Part shown: positions 24,337-33,630 of the stretch, piece by piece
How the letters are laid out: every line of letters begins with the position of its first letter
Position numbering within the stretch: the stretch's first letter is position 1
From: Streptomyces liliiviolaceus
GTDB lineage: Bacteria; Actinomycetota; Actinomycetes; Streptomycetales; Streptomycetaceae
Length of the DNA stretch: 64,000 nucleotides
Direction of reading: 5' to 3'
Assembly (NCBI RefSeq): GCF_018070025.1
Contig: NZ_JAGPYQ010000001.1
Coordinates: 930,001 to 994,000, forward strand
Made by a program: the position numbers and the translations under genes
The notes under the pieces: model-generated
Told to the model about the DNA's origin: nothing
Databases searched by the model: none
The model's input: only the letters and a program-made list of their open reading frames with translations

Positions 24337-25758
24337 GTGGCAGCCGCGAGGTCGCCCCAAGGCGCCACCGGAATCGGTGAGGCCGGGGCAGGACGTAAGA
24401 GCGGGTCGGGTCCGGTGCGCGGGGCCGTCCGTTCGGTCGGCCATGCCCTGCACCTGCCGTTCAGCGGTACGGCGAGAGGCATCAGAAAAGCGACCCACGC
24501 GCACGGCGCGGGCGAGTCGGGCCTCGGCAAACTGATCGAACTGCACGGCGTGAACGGCGCCGGCGACATGCTGATCACCGTCGCGCTCGCCTCGACGGTC
24601 TTCTTCTCGGTCCCGACGGACGAGGCCCGCGGCCGTGTCGCGCTCTACCTGGCGATCACGATGGCCCCGTTCACGCTGCTCGCCCCCGTCATCGGCCCCC
24701 TCCTGGACCGCCTCCCGCACGGCCGCCGCGCCGCGATGGCGGGCGCGTTCATGGCGCGCGCGTTCATGGCCCTGCTGCTGTCGGGCGCGGTCGTCACGGG
24801 CAGCATCGAGCTGTACCCGGCGGCCCTCGGCGTCCTGGTGGCCTCGAAGGCGTACGGCGTGGTCAGAAGCGCCGTGGTGCCCCGGCTCCTGCCACCCGCG
24901 TTCTCCCTGGTCAAGGCGAACTCGCGGGTCACGCTCGGCGGTCTGCTGGCGACGGGCGTGGCGGCCCCGATCGGCGCGGGCCTGCAGGCCCTCGGCCCCC
25001 GCTATCCGCTCTACGGCGCCTTCCTGATCTTCGTCGCGGGTACGTTCCTGTCGTTCTCCCTGCCGCACAAGGTCGACTCGGCCAAGGGCGAGGACAAGGC
25101 CCTGCTCGCCGCCGACGAGCAGCATCTGCACGGTCCGCACCTCAAGCAGCCCAAGCGCCCGGGGCTGCGCACGGTCGGCACGGCGGTCACGCACGCGCTC
25201 GCCGCGAACGCCGCGCTGCGCGGCCTCTCCGGGTTCCTGATCTTCTTCCTGGCGTTCCTGCTGCGCGAGCACCCCCTCGCGGGCGCCAGCGCGGCGGTCT
25301 CGCTGACCGTCGTGGGCGTGTCGGCGGGCGTGGGCAACGCGCTGGGCACGGCGGTCGGGGCGGCCCTGAGATCCCGGGCACCGGAACTGATCATCGTCAC
25401 CGTCGTCGCGGTGGTGCTCGGTGTGGCGATCACGGCGGCGGTGTTCTTCGGGGTGCTCCTGGTGGCGGTGCTCGCCGCGTTCGCCGGGTTCGCCCAGGCG
25501 CTGTCCAAGCTGTCCCTGGACGCGCTGATCCAGCGGGACGTACCGGAACTGGTGCGGACGTCGGCGTTCGCGCGCTCGGAGACGATCCTCCAGATGGCCT
25601 GGGTGGTCGGCGGGGCGATCGGTATCGCGCTGCCGCTCAACGGCACGCTCGGCATGGCGGTGGCCTCCGGGATCATCGCGCTCGGCTGGCTCACCACGGT
25701 CCGCGGACTGCTGAGCACGGCCCGGCACGGCGGCCGGCACCACGCGCACCTGGCCTGA
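24337..25758 (+). CDS. MFS transporter
   Basis: The 473-residue membrane protein starts at GTG 24337 (VAAARSPQGATGIGEAGAG). A 60-residue polar segment follows, then helices beginning GAGDMLITVALASTVFF. The loop VIGPLLDRLPHGRRAAMA corresponds to the MFS loop 2-3 motif, and about 11-12 helices are visible. It resembles the actinobacterial MFS proteins found beside DUF3027 and DUF2771 genes. The substrate is unknown. The much longer frame upstream is rejected because it runs through repeats and non-coding sequence. It is followed at 149 bases by a lipoprotein gene on the same strand. Confidence 0.82.
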   Translation: MAAARSPQGATGIGEAGAGRKSGSGPVRGAVRSVGHALHLPFSGTARGIRKATHAHGAGESGLGKLIELHGVNGAGDMLITVALASTVFFSVPTDEARGRVALYLAITMAPFTLLAPVIGPLLDRLPHGRRAAMAGAFMARAFMALLLSGAVVTGSIELYPAALGVLVASKAYGVVRSAVVPRLLPPAFSLVKANSRVTLGGLLATGVAAPIGAGLQALGPRYPLYGAFLIFVAGTFLSFSLPHKVDSAKGEDKALLAADEQHLHGPHLKQPKRPGLRTVGTAVTHALAANAALRGLSGFLIFFLAFLLREHPLAGASAAVSLTVVGVSAGVGNALGTAVGAALRSRAPELIIVTVVAVVLGVAITAAVFFGVLLVAVLAAFAGFAQALSKLSLDALIQRDVPELVRTSAFARSETILQMAWVVGGAIGIALPLNGTLGMAVASGIIALGWLTTVRGLLSTARHGGRHHAHLA

Positions 25759-25906
25759 GCCGCCCGGTCACCACTCGACGACTGCCCGGTCACCACTCGA
25801 CGACCGCCCGATCACCACGTGCTCACCGGGGTGATCCGCGCCCGCGGCACGCCGCGTAGCCCACCCACATGGCCGGGCCACGGGACCCGCCCGATAACCT
25901 TCGCCC

Positions 25907-26395
25907 ATGAGCTCCCAGCGTCCCCTTGCGCGCCGTCGCCGCGCCGTCGCCGCCGCAAGTGCCGTTTCCGCCGGACTTCTCGTGCTGTCCGCCTGCGACA
26001 AGCCGACGCCGATGGCCACCGTCACGGTCGGCAAGAACTCGGTCAGCGTCGAGGCCGAGTGCTACGAGGACGGCAAGACCATCGGCAAGGAGGAAGCGAC
26101 CAAGTGCGCCCTCAAGAAGTCCTCCGACACGATCAGCGTCTCGCAGGGTGAGACGCTGCGCATCGGTGTCGACCCGGAGATCGCCGACGAGGGCTGGGCC
26201 CTGTGGCTCAACGGCCAGCAGGTCACGTCCCCCTTCAAGAAGACGTACTACGCCTTCGAGGGCGTCGACCTCTTCGCCGAGCAGTCGGGCCAGGCCGCCC
26301 CGAAGACGATCTACATCAGCGTCGTCCAGCAGAACAAGGCCGGTACGCAGGTCCAGGGTGTCTGGAACTTCAAGCTTGAGAACGCGGACGCCTGA
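25907..26395 (+). CDS. DUF2771 lipoprotein
   Basis: The 162-residue product begins MSSQRPLARRRRAVAAASAV and has a lipobox LLVLSAC with the lipidated Cys at about residue 30. It would therefore be anchored to the outer face of the membrane. The mature domain (VTVGKNSVSVEAECYEDGK, GWALWLNGQQVTSPF, YISVVQQNKAGTQVQGVWNF) is DUF2771, a secreted actinobacterial beta domain of unknown function with one Cys pair. TAACCT at 25895-25900, 6 bases before the ATG, suggests leaderless transcription. It precedes mqnB by 39 bases and may be co-transcribed with it. Confidence 0.87.
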   Translation: MSSQRPLARRRRAVAAASAVSAGLLVLSACDKPTPMATVTVGKNSVSVEAECYEDGKTIGKEEATKCALKKSSDTISVSQGETLRIGVDPEIADEGWALWLNGQQVTSPFKKTYYAFEGVDLFAEQSGQAAPKTIYISVVQQNKAGTQVQGVWNFKLENADA

Positions 26396-26434
26396 GCCGC
26401 CGCTGAGCCGCCCGATCCTCAGGGAGCGCCGCTC

Positions 26435-27115
26435 ATGCGTGTCCTCGTGACCACCGCGGTCCCCGCCGAACGGGACGCGGTGGCCGCGGCGTTCACGGCG
26501 CCGGCGTCCGCGTCGTTGGTGCTCGATCCGCTCGCCGGTGGCGTGGGACCGGCCGCGGCCGCCGCGTCGACCGCCGCCGCGCTCACCGCGGCCGCGCTGA
26601 CCGGTGAGCCGTACGACCTGGTCGTCTCCGCCGGTATCGGCGGCGGGTTCCTGCCCGACGCGCCCGTCGGCTCGCTCGTCCTCGCCGACGAGATCACGGT
26701 CGCGGACCTCGGCGCCGAGACCGCTGACGGGTTCGCCCCGGTCACCGAACTGGGGTTCGGAACCGTCACGCACCGGCCGCCGAATTCACTCGTACGAGAG
26801 ATCGCGGCCGTCACAGGAGCACGTCAGGGGGCTGTCCTGACCGTCAGCACGGTGACCGGCAGCGCCGCGCGCGCGGTGGAACTGCGCCGACGCCACCCGC
26901 GCGCGCTCGCCGAGGCCATGGAGGGCTTCGGGGTGGCGGAGGCGGCCGCGGCGCACGGCGTCCCCGTCCTGGAGATCCGTGCCGTGTCCAATCCCGTGGG
27001 CCCCCGGGACCGCGCCGCCTGGCGGATCGGCGAGGCCCTCGCGGCACTCACCGGGGCCTTCGGGAAGCTTGCGCCCATACTGGAGAGTTGGAACCCACAT
27101 GACCTCACCCACTGA
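26435..27115 (+). CDS. mqnB: Futalosine hydrolase
   Basis: The 226-residue enzyme removes hypoxanthine from futalosine in the alternative menaquinone pathway of streptomycetes. It is a nucleoside-phosphorylase-fold hydrolase. MRVLVTTAVPAERDAV opens the fold, DLVVSAGIGGGF forms the Rossmann-like core, and EAMEGFGVAEAAAAHGVPVL holds the ME-G substrate-binding motif. VSNPVGPRDR is the catalytic Asp region. The stop lies inside the mqnD start region (17-base overlap), so both are co-translated. Menaquinone feeds the respiratory chain. Confidence 0.93.
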   Translation: MRVLVTTAVPAERDAVAAAFTAPASASLVLDPLAGGVGPAAAAASTAAALTAAALTGEPYDLVVSAGIGGGFLPDAPVGSLVLADEITVADLGAETADGFAPVTELGFGTVTHRPPNSLVREIAAVTGARQGAVLTVSTVTGSAARAVELRRRHPRALAEAMEGFGVAEAAAAHGVPVLEIRAVSNPVGPRDRAAWRIGEALAALTGAFGKLAPILESWNPHDLTH

Positions 27116-28004
27116 GCCCTCGCAGACGCCTCAGCCCTCGCAGCCCTCGCAGCCCTCGCCGACGCAGCCGCTGAAGATCGCGTACTCGCCCTGTCCGAAC
27201 GACACCTTCGTCTTCGACGCCTGGGCGCACGGCCGGATCCCGGGGGCGCCCGCGCTCGACGTGACCTTCGCGGACATCGACATCACCAACGGCATGGCCG
27301 AGCGCGGCGAGTTCGACGTCCTGAAGGTGTCGTACGCCGTCCTGCCGTACGTCCTGGACGAATGGGCCCTGCTGCCCTGCGGGGGCGCTCTGGGGCGGGG
27401 CTGCGGGCCGCTGGTCCTCACCCGGGAGGCGGGCGTGGACCTCACCGGCCGTACCGTCGCCGTGCCGAGCGAGCGGTCGACCGCGTACATGCTGTTCCGC
27501 CTGTGGGCCGCGGACACCGTTCCCGGCGGGGTCGGCGAGATCGTGGTCATGCCGTTCCACGAGATCATGCCCGCGGTACGGGACGGGAAGGTGGACGCCG
27601 GGCTGGTCATCCACGAGGCCCGTTTCACGTACCAGAACTACGGTCTGCACAAGCTCGCGGACATGGGCGAGCACTGGGAGCGGACGACGGGGCTGCCGAT
27701 CCCGCTGGGCGCGATCATCGCTCGGCGGTCGCTGGGCGAGGCCGCGCTGGGGCTGCTCGCCGAGTCCGCGCGGGCGTCCGTGCGGGCCGCCTGGGACGAT
27801 CCCGAGGCCTCGCGGGCGTATGTGATGGAGCATGCGCAGGAGATGGACGCGGCGGTCGCCGATCAGCACATCGGGCTGTACGTCAACGAGTTCACGGCGG
27901 ATCTCGGGGAGGACGGGTACGCGGCGATCCGTGGCCTTCTCACGCGGGCGGCGGCGGAAGGGCTTGTGCCGGCGCTTGCGCCGGGGGCGCTGGACTTTCC
28001 CTAG
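27099..28004 (+). CDS. mqnD: 1,4-dihydroxy-6-naphthoate synthase
   Basis: The 301-residue enzyme converts cyclic dehypoxanthine futalosine to 1,4-dihydroxy-6-naphthoate. The ATG at 27099 overlaps mqnB by 17 bases. The first 25 residues are a Pro/Gln/Ser tail not seen in the core family. Then KIAYSPCPNDTFVFDAWAHG gives the ligand-binding start, and DVLKVSYAVLPYVLDEWALL, VVMPFHEIMPAV and GLVIHEARFTYQNYGLH match MqnD closely, including the catalytic His region. Its fold is a periplasmic-binding-protein type II fold used in the cytosol. With mqnB it forms the only futalosine genes in the window. Confidence 0.94.
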   Translation: MTSPTEPSQTPQPSQPSQPSPTQPLKIAYSPCPNDTFVFDAWAHGRIPGAPALDVTFADIDITNGMAERGEFDVLKVSYAVLPYVLDEWALLPCGGALGRGCGPLVLTREAGVDLTGRTVAVPSERSTAYMLFRLWAADTVPGGVGEIVVMPFHEIMPAVRDGKVDAGLVIHEARFTYQNYGLHKLADMGEHWERTTGLPIPLGAIIARRSLGEAALGLLAESARASVRAAWDDPEASRAYVMEHAQEMDAAVADQHIGLYVNEFTADLGEDGYAAIRGLLTRAAAEGLVPALAPGALDFP

Positions 28005-28065
28005 CGGGTCCCTCGCCGGGAGGTGCGGGTCCGGATCGCATGTGCGGGTCCGGTGGGGGCTGGTC

Positions 28066-28120
28066 GCGCAGTTCCCCGCGCCCCTCATGTGGGCTGCGCC
28101 CATGCCATGGGGCGCAGCCC
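28066..28120 (+). terminator. K element plus 11-bp hairpin between convergent genes
   Basis: A reverse K core at 28066-28084 is followed by GGGCTGCGCCC (28091-28101) and GGGCGCAGCCC (28110-28120). They form an 11-bp stem between the ends of mqnD and the cold-shock gene. The hairpin can serve both strands. Confidence 0.65.
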
Positions 28121-28129
28121 GGGAGGTTG

Positions 28130-28513
28130 CTATACGTCCAACTGGTCCGCCACCGCGCGCAGTAGGCCGGCGATCTTCGCGCCGGAGGCCTTGTCGGGGT
28201 AGCGGCCGCGCTCCAGCATCGGGGTGATGTTTTCCAGGAGGGTCGTCAAATCCTGGACGATGGAGGCCAGTTCGTCGGGCTTGCGGCGCTGGGCCGCCGC
28301 GACCGACGGCGTGGGGTCCAGGAGCGTCACCGAGAGTGCCTGGTCACCGCGCTGTCCGGCGACCACACCGAACTCCACCCGCTGCCCCGGCTTGAGAACA
28401 TCGACTCCGGCGGGCAGGACCGAGGAATGAACGAAGACGTCGCCGCCGTCGTCGCGGGAGAGAAAGCCGAAGCCCTTCTCGCTGTTGAACCACTTGACCT
28501 TGCCGGTAGGCAC
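28130..28513 (-). CDS. Cold-shock-domain protein with C-terminal extension
   Basis: The 127-residue protein starts at GTG 28513 (VPTGKVKWFNSEKGFGFLSR), with GAGGACAG upstream. Residues 1-66 are a full cold-shock domain with RNP1-like KGFGFL and RNP2-like DVFVHSS, binding single-stranded RNA or DNA. The 60-residue C-terminal extension (KPDELASIVQDLTTLLENIT, then LLRAVADQLDV) is predicted helical and sets it apart from the 67-residue CspA type. It probably acts as an RNA chaperone or regulator. The longer frame to 28726 has no coding character. Confidence 0.9.
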   Translation of the reverse strand: MPTGKVKWFNSEKGFGFLSRDDGGDVFVHSSVLPAGVDVLKPGQRVEFGVVAGQRGDQALSVTLLDPTPSVAAAQRRKPDELASIVQDLTTLLENITPMLERGRYPDKASGAKIAGLLRAVADQLDV

Positions 28514-28708
28514 GTCTGTCCTCGTCCTCGTACTCGTCGGAAACTGCGTCGGAAAGACTTCAAGACTTCGGCTGAAACTGCTCGGGAAACAGGTCCGTAC
28601 AGCACTACAGCGGGTCGTCGGACCCGCCGGTACCAAGGCTAATGGTCCGGCGGCTGCTGACAAGACGTCGCCGGATTGTTCCTCCGGGCAGGGAACTACC
28701 CTGGTCGA

Positions 28709-28957
28709 GTGCGTGACAAAACCCAACCGAATTCCGCCGCGGCCGGAGAACGACTCATCCGTGCCGGTGCCATCGTGTTCTTCGTCGGAGCTGTGGCCAC
28801 TCTGGTCACCGTGGCCCCGCTGCTGCTCGACACGACGCCCTTTCCTACGTACATGTTCGGTCTGAGCATGCTGATGGGCGTCGGATTCCTCATCGCGGGA
28901 GCGGGGGTGTTCCAGTCGATCGCCGACGGCCGCCGGCAGGCACGCGGAAGTTCGTGA
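28709..28957 (+). CDS. Small two-helix membrane protein
   Basis: The 82-residue product starts at GTG 28709 (VRDKTQPNSAAAGERLIRAG). It has two membrane helices, IVFFVGAVATLVTVAPLLL and FGLSMLMGVGFLIAGAGVF, and a short basic tail. TACCCT at 28697-28702 lies 6 bases before the GTG, suggesting leaderless expression. It is divergent from the cold-shock gene (196 bases between starts) and convergent with the HAD gene. I know conserved streptomycete homologues but no function. Confidence 0.8.
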   Translation: MRDKTQPNSAAAGERLIRAGAIVFFVGAVATLVTVAPLLLDTTPFPTYMFGLSMLMGVGFLIAGAGVFQSIADGRRQARGSS

Positions 28958-28972
28958 CCGCCCGGCGGTCGC

Positions 28973-29584
28973 CTATCGGTGGGTGGCCAGCCAACTCGGG
29001 AACTCCAGCAGGTCCTTGAGGACCACGTCGGCGCCGGCCGCGCGCAGTTCCTCCGCGTCGCACGGGCCGGTGGCCACCGCGACGGACAGCGCCCCGGCGG
29101 TCCGCGCGCCGCGTACGTCGCCGGTGTGATCGCCGACGTAGACGCCCGCGTCGTACTCGCGCAGGGCCTCCGCCTTGCGCTCGGCCCACAGGTCGCCGAT
29201 GACCGCGTCGGCGTCGATGCCGAGATGGCTGAGATGCAGCTTGGCGTTCGGCTCGTACTTGGCGGTGACGACGATCGCCCGGCCGCCGGCCTCCCGTACC
29301 GCCGTCATCGCCTCACGGGCGCCGGCCATCGCGGGCGTCGGGGCGATGGCGTGGGTGGGATACATCTCCCGGTACACGTCCGCCATGGCCTCGACCTCCC
29401 CGGCCGGAAACCAGTTGACCAACTCCTCCGCGAGCGGCGGCCCGAGCCGGGTGACGGCGAGATCGGCGTCGATGAAGGTCCCCGTCCGCACGGAAAGCGC
29501 CTGATAACAGGCCCGGATCCCGGGCCGGGAGTCAATAAGGGTCATGTCAAGGTCAAACCCGACGGTCAACACACGAGAAGTCAT
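28973..29584 (-). CDS. HAD-superfamily hydrolase (phosphoglycolate-phosphatase-like)
   Basis: The 203-residue protein starts MTSRVLTVGFDLDMTLIDSR, whose DxDxT motif carries the Asp nucleophile. The rest of the HAD set is present: VVTAKY (motif II), the conserved Lys near DLWAERKAEAL, and YVGDHTGDVRGARTAG (motif III acidic pair). A small helical cap follows motif I. It would dephosphorylate a small metabolite in the cytosol. CACAAT lies 7 bases upstream of the ATG at 29584, favouring a leaderless start there over the in-frame ATG at 29593. Confidence 0.88.
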   Translation of the reverse strand: MTSRVLTVGFDLDMTLIDSRPGIRACYQALSVRTGTFIDADLAVTRLGPPLAEELVNWFPAGEVEAMADVYREMYPTHAIAPTPAMAGAREAMTAVREAGGRAIVVTAKYEPNAKLHLSHLGIDADAVIGDLWAERKAEALREYDAGVYVGDHTGDVRGARTAGALSVAVATGPCDAEELRAAGADVVLKDLLEFPSWLATHR

Positions 29585-29652
29585 ATAACCCATTGTGCCC
29601 ACCGCTTTTAGGAGCACGGGGCCGTCACGCGGGACGCGACCGGCTGCTTTTA

Positions 29653-29695
29653 GGGGCGCGGGGAACTGCGCGACAAGCCCCCACCGGCCCGCGGA
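29653..29695 (+). repeat. Single K element between same-strand genes
   Basis: A forward core at 29653-29671 is followed by GACAAGCCCCCACCGGCCC. It lies between the HAD gene start and the end of the HAAS-like membrane gene. A weaker AGGAGCACGGGG half-copy at 29609 precedes it. Confidence 0.75.
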
Positions 29696-29723
29696 CGACA
29701 TCCGACGGCCCCACCCGCCACCG

Positions 29724-30818
29724 TCACTTCCGGCGCTGCGACCGCCACACCAGGTACAGCGCCGAAGCGACGGCCGCGCCGCGCAGCACCCACGGCCAGG
29801 TCTCGGCGATCGCCTCGCTCATCCGGTCCTGCGCGATCGGCTCGCCCCAGCGCCCCTCGTTGCGGCCCCAGATCCAGACGATGCCCCCCGAGGCGACGAT
29901 GCCGGGCAGGACGAGGACGGCCCACTTCGCCTCGGCGGGACTCAGCCGTCGCGAGAGGTAGGCGATGAGCCAGCCGAGGCCCAGCATGACGAGGTTGCCG
30001 ATGACCGCGCCGGCGACCAGGAGCGCGGCGGCGAGCAGGAGGAGGGGGTTCGACCAGCCGCCGCCACCGCCACCGCCGAGGGGGCGCAGGCGGGGTACGA
30101 AGCGACGGCGTACGCGCCCGGCCGGTGCGGGTACCTCGACGACCTCCTCCGCCGCTGCGGACTTGGGCCCGGACTCGCCCTCCTTACCGGGCTTTTCGGG
30201 TGTTTCGGGCTTGTCCGGTTCGTCGTCCGGCGGCGGCCTGAACAGTTCCGGGATCTCGATGCCGCCCGTGAAGCCCGGCACGCTGTCCGTCGCCCCGAAC
30301 GGGCCGCTCTCCACCCGCCACCAGTCGGGCTGGGGCCCGGTGCCCAGCTCTTCCGTGCTGGCGAGGTGCGGCGGGGTGGGCGGGGAGCCGACCATCCCGG
30401 TCGTGTCCGACTCGGCCACCTCCGGGTGGGCGGCACGCGGCCGGGGCACCGCGCGGCGCAGCCGCTTGGGACGGGCCGCAGGTTCCTGCGCGCGCTGGGC
30501 GGGCACGGCGGACCGCTTCGGCGCGGACGACTCCGTACCGGCAGCCCTGTCCGTACCGGCACCGGCACCGGCGCCCGCGCCGCCGTCGGTCCGGGAGCCG
30601 GCGGCCTCGACCACCGACTCGGGCGTGCCGATGCGGTCCAGGATGCGGCGGACCGCGGCCGGGCTGTCGAGGGTCGCCTTCGTCCGGCGCCGGTCGATCT
30701 CGCCGCGCAGCTCGGACACGAGCCGCATCCGCGTCCCCGACGGCAGCTGCCTCTGCTGGGCCAGGTCGCCCACCCGGCTCAGATAGTCGAATACTAGCTG
30801 GTCGCTCTCGATCCCCAC
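29724..30818 (-). CDS. HAAS-like domain protein with C-terminal membrane helices
   Basis: The 364-residue protein starts at GTG 30818 (VGIESDQLVFDYLSRVGDLA), behind GGAGGGG. Residues about 5-70 (LPSGTRMRLVSELRGEIDRR, then VRRILDRIGTPESVVEAA) match the HAAS/DUF1700-type helical domain of two-component-associated membrane proteins. A 160-residue Pro/Gly/Ala linker leads to at least three membrane helices (LLLLAAALLVAGAVIGNLV, WAVLVLPGIVASGGIVWIW, WVLRGAAVASALYLVW) and a basic tail. It is probably a membrane signalling or assembly factor. The gene is divergent from the helicase-associated gene, sharing a 163-base promoter region. Confidence 0.78.
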   Translation of the reverse strand: MGIESDQLVFDYLSRVGDLAQQRQLPSGTRMRLVSELRGEIDRRRTKATLDSPAAVRRILDRIGTPESVVEAAGSRTDGGAGAGAGAGTDRAAGTESSAPKRSAVPAQRAQEPAARPKRLRRAVPRPRAAHPEVAESDTTGMVGSPPTPPHLASTEELGTGPQPDWWRVESGPFGATDSVPGFTGGIEIPELFRPPPDDEPDKPETPEKPGKEGESGPKSAAAEEVVEVPAPAGRVRRRFVPRLRPLGGGGGGGWSNPLLLLAAALLVAGAVIGNLVMLGLGWLIAYLSRRLSPAEAKWAVLVLPGIVASGGIVWIWGRNEGRWGEPIAQDRMSEAIAETWPWVLRGAAVASALYLVWRSQRRK

Positions 30819-30981
30819 GAAGTCCCCTCCGGGGCGCCCACGTTGCGTTTTCCCGTGCGACCGACGGTACCGCGCCCGCCGCCGGTGGTCGGCTCCGGCA
30901 CGGCCCCGGCACGATCCCGGCACGGCCGCGGCTCACGCCAACGGGAACGGCGGCGGGGGCCCACCCGCTACCGTGGATCGG

Positions 30982-33630
30982 ATGAGCGTCCAGGAGCAGT
31001 CGTCAGAGGAGCCCGGCGGGGCGCCCACGGAGGAGCCCGCCCCCGCCGGGGCACACCCTCGTTCGCTCGCGGAGGACCTGCGGGCCCGCGACGACTCCTC
31101 CCTGTCCGCGCTGCTGCGGGCCCGCCCCGACCTCATCACCCCCGTACCGACCGACCTGACCCAGCTGGCCACCCGGGCCGGTACGCGGGCCTCCGTGATC
31201 CGGGCCCTGGAGCGCCTGGACCGGTTCACCCTGCAGACCGCGGAGGCGCTGGCCGTGGCCCCGGAACCGGCGCCGTACGGCACGCTCCAGGACCTGCTGG
31301 CCGGTGACGCGGGCGATCCGGCGGTCGTCGAGGCGCTTCCGCGTGCCGTGGCCGTCCTGCGTGAGCAGGCGCTGGTGTGGGGCTCGGACGACCGGCTGCG
31401 GCTGGTGCGCACGGCCCGCGAACTGCTCGCGCCCTCGCCGCAGCACCCCTCCCCGACAGGGCTCGGCCCGACGGTCGCGGAGGCCACCACGGGCATGTCC
31501 CCGGGCCGTATCCAGGAACTCCTGACGGCGGCCGGACTGCCCACGACGCACGACGCGGTCTCCGCGGTGGAGTCGCTCACCGGGCTCTTCACCGACCGCG
31601 CCCGGATGTCGGCCCTGCTCGACCAGGCCCCGCCGGACTCCCTCGAAGTCCTTTCGCGGCTGGTCTGGGGGCCGCCGTACGGTCAGGTGACCGCCGATCC
31701 GGCGACCCGGCTGCGCTGGCTGATCGACCGCGGACTGCTGCTGCCGACGGCGCCCGGCACGGTCGTACTACCCCGCGAGGTGGCCCTCCATCTGCGCGAG
31801 GGGCGGGCGCACCAGCGGACGGAACCGCTTCCTCCGCCGGTCGAGCCCACCTCCGTACACCGTCCACAGGTTGTGGACAGCACGGCGGCCGGGCAGGCGT
31901 ACACGGCGCTCGCCACCGTCGAGGAGCTGCTGAAGGACTGGGACGAGGGCGGTCCGTCGGTGCTGCGCGCGGGCGGTCTGAGCGTGCGCGACCTGAAGCG
32001 GACGGCCGTGGCCCTCGACGTACCGGAGCCGGTCGCCGCCTTCTGGGTCGAACTCGCCTACGCGGCGGGCCTGCTGGCCACGGACGGCGAGGCCGACGAG
32101 CGGTACGCGGCGACGCCCGCCTACGACGAGTGGCTGGAGCTCCCGGCCGCCGAGCGCTGGACCCGGCTGGCCACGGCGTGGCTGTCGGCGACCCGTACGG
32201 CGGGCGTGGTCGGCGGACGCGACACCAAGGAGCGCACGCTGGCGGCGCTGGGCCCCGGCCTGGACCGCTCGGCGGCGCCCGAGGTCCGGCACCGGGTCCT
32301 CACGCTCCTCGCCGCGCTGCCCGAGGGCGGCTCCACGTCCGCCGACGCCCTCGTGGCCCGCCTCCACTGGGAGCGCGCCCTGCGCGGCGCCGCCTCCTCG
32401 GACGACCTGCGGTCGCGGATCGCCCGGTGGACGCTGACCGAGGCCGAGTCCCTGGGGATCACCGGCAGGGGCGCGCTGTCCGCGCACGGACGGGCGCTCA
32501 TGGGTGCGCCGCCCGGCGCACCCGCCCCCGCGCCCGCCACCGGACCCGGCGACAAACTGCCCGTCCACCACCGGCACACCCACCATCCGGTGCCCGCGCC
32601 GGAACCCCGCTCCCCCGCCGAGGTGGCCTCCGCCGCCGCGCTGGCCGGCCGGCTGCTGGCGCCGCTGCTTCCCGAACCCCTCGACCACGTCCTCCTCCAG
32701 GCGGACCTGACGGCGGTGGCCCCGGGCCCGCTGCGCCGCCCCCTCGCGGACGTGCTGGACGTCCTCGCGGACGTCGAGTCGAAGGGCGGGGCCACGGTCT
32801 ACCGCTTCACACCGGGCTCGGTCCGCCGCGCCCTGGACGCGGGCCGCTCGGCCTCCGACCTCCAGGCGTTCCTGGCCGCACACTCCCGTACGCCCGTTCC
32901 GCAGCCGCTCGCCTACCTGATCGACGACGTGGCGCGCAGACACGGGCACCTGCGGATCGGCGCGGCGTCGGCGTACGTGCGCTGCGACGACGACGCGGTC
33001 CTGAACGAGATCGTCGCCGACAAGCGGGCGCAGGGGCTGCGGCTGCGCCGCCTCGCGCCCACGGTGCTGGCGGCCCAGGCCGATCCGGCCACGCTCCTCG
33101 AAGGGCTGCGCGCGATGGGTTTCGCACCGGCCGCCGAGTCCGCCGAGGGCGATGTGCTGATCACCCGCGCGCTCGCGCACCGCACGCCCCCGCGCACGGC
33201 GCCCGAGCCGGTCCCCGACGGTCCGCCGTCCCCCGACACCATCCTGCTGGGGGCCGCGATCCGGGCCATCCGCGCGGGCGACCTGGCCTCCACGGCCCCG
33301 CGCAAGCCGTCCGCCTCCGCCTCCGGTTCCGCCGACTCCGGCTCCGACTCCGGTTCCGGTTCCGGTTCGTCCGGTGGCGGGCGGAACGGCACTCTCCCGC
33401 GCACCACCGCCGCCGAGACCCTCGCCACCATGCAGGCCGCCGTCCTCACCGGCGGCACCCTGTGGATCGGTTACGTGAACGCCGAGGGCTCCGCCAGCCA
33501 GCGCGTCATCGCCCCCGTCCGGGTGGAGGGCGGTTTCGTCACGGCGTACGACCACACCGCGGACGAGGTCCGGACGTATCCGCTGCACCGGGTGACGGGC
33601 GTGGCGGAACTGGCGGACGACCAGGCCTGA
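30982..33630 (+). CDS. Helicase-associated (Helicase_C_3 / Rv0862c-like) protein
   Basis: The 882-residue protein starts MSVQEQSSEEPGGAPTEEPA. Its N-terminal two thirds are helical (SLAEDLRARDDSSLSALLRA, with further winged-helix-like parts). An XPB/Ssl2-type helicase C-terminal-like domain follows (about 560-740: PEPLDHVLLQADLTAVAPGP and LQAFLAAHSRTPVPQPLAYL). The end, GGTLWIGYVNAEGSASQRVI with APVRVEGGFVTAYDH, is a WYL-like domain. No Walker A is present, so it is a partner rather than a helicase. In mycobacteria the homologue Rv0862c is next to XPB (Rv0861c); here XPB lies 2.5 kb downstream. TACCGT 7 bases before the ATG suggests a leaderless start. Confidence 0.85.
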   Translation: MSVQEQSSEEPGGAPTEEPAPAGAHPRSLAEDLRARDDSSLSALLRARPDLITPVPTDLTQLATRAGTRASVIRALERLDRFTLQTAEALAVAPEPAPYGTLQDLLAGDAGDPAVVEALPRAVAVLREQALVWGSDDRLRLVRTARELLAPSPQHPSPTGLGPTVAEATTGMSPGRIQELLTAAGLPTTHDAVSAVESLTGLFTDRARMSALLDQAPPDSLEVLSRLVWGPPYGQVTADPATRLRWLIDRGLLLPTAPGTVVLPREVALHLREGRAHQRTEPLPPPVEPTSVHRPQVVDSTAAGQAYTALATVEELLKDWDEGGPSVLRAGGLSVRDLKRTAVALDVPEPVAAFWVELAYAAGLLATDGEADERYAATPAYDEWLELPAAERWTRLATAWLSATRTAGVVGGRDTKERTLAALGPGLDRSAAPEVRHRVLTLLAALPEGGSTSADALVARLHWERALRGAASSDDLRSRIARWTLTEAESLGITGRGALSAHGRALMGAPPGAPAPAPATGPGDKLPVHHRHTHHPVPAPEPRSPAEVASAAALAGRLLAPLLPEPLDHVLLQADLTAVAPGPLRRPLADVLDVLADVESKGGATVYRFTPGSVRRALDAGRSASDLQAFLAAHSRTPVPQPLAYLIDDVARRHGHLRIGAASAYVRCDDDAVLNEIVADKRAQGLRLRRLAPTVLAAQADPATLLEGLRAMGFAPAAESAEGDVLITRALAHRTPPRTAPEPVPDGPPSPDTILLGAAIRAIRAGDLASTAPRKPSASASGSADSGSDSGSGSGSSGGGRNGTLPRTTAAETLATMQAAVLTGGTLWIGYVNAEGSASQRVIAPVRVEGGFVTAYDHTADEVRTYPLHRVTGVAELADDQA

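Noticed and set aside
22720..25758. A 1012-codon forward open frame
   Set aside because: The first 1.6 kb is Arg/Pro-rich shadow sequence over repeats and the DUF3027 gene. The MFS protein begins at 24337.
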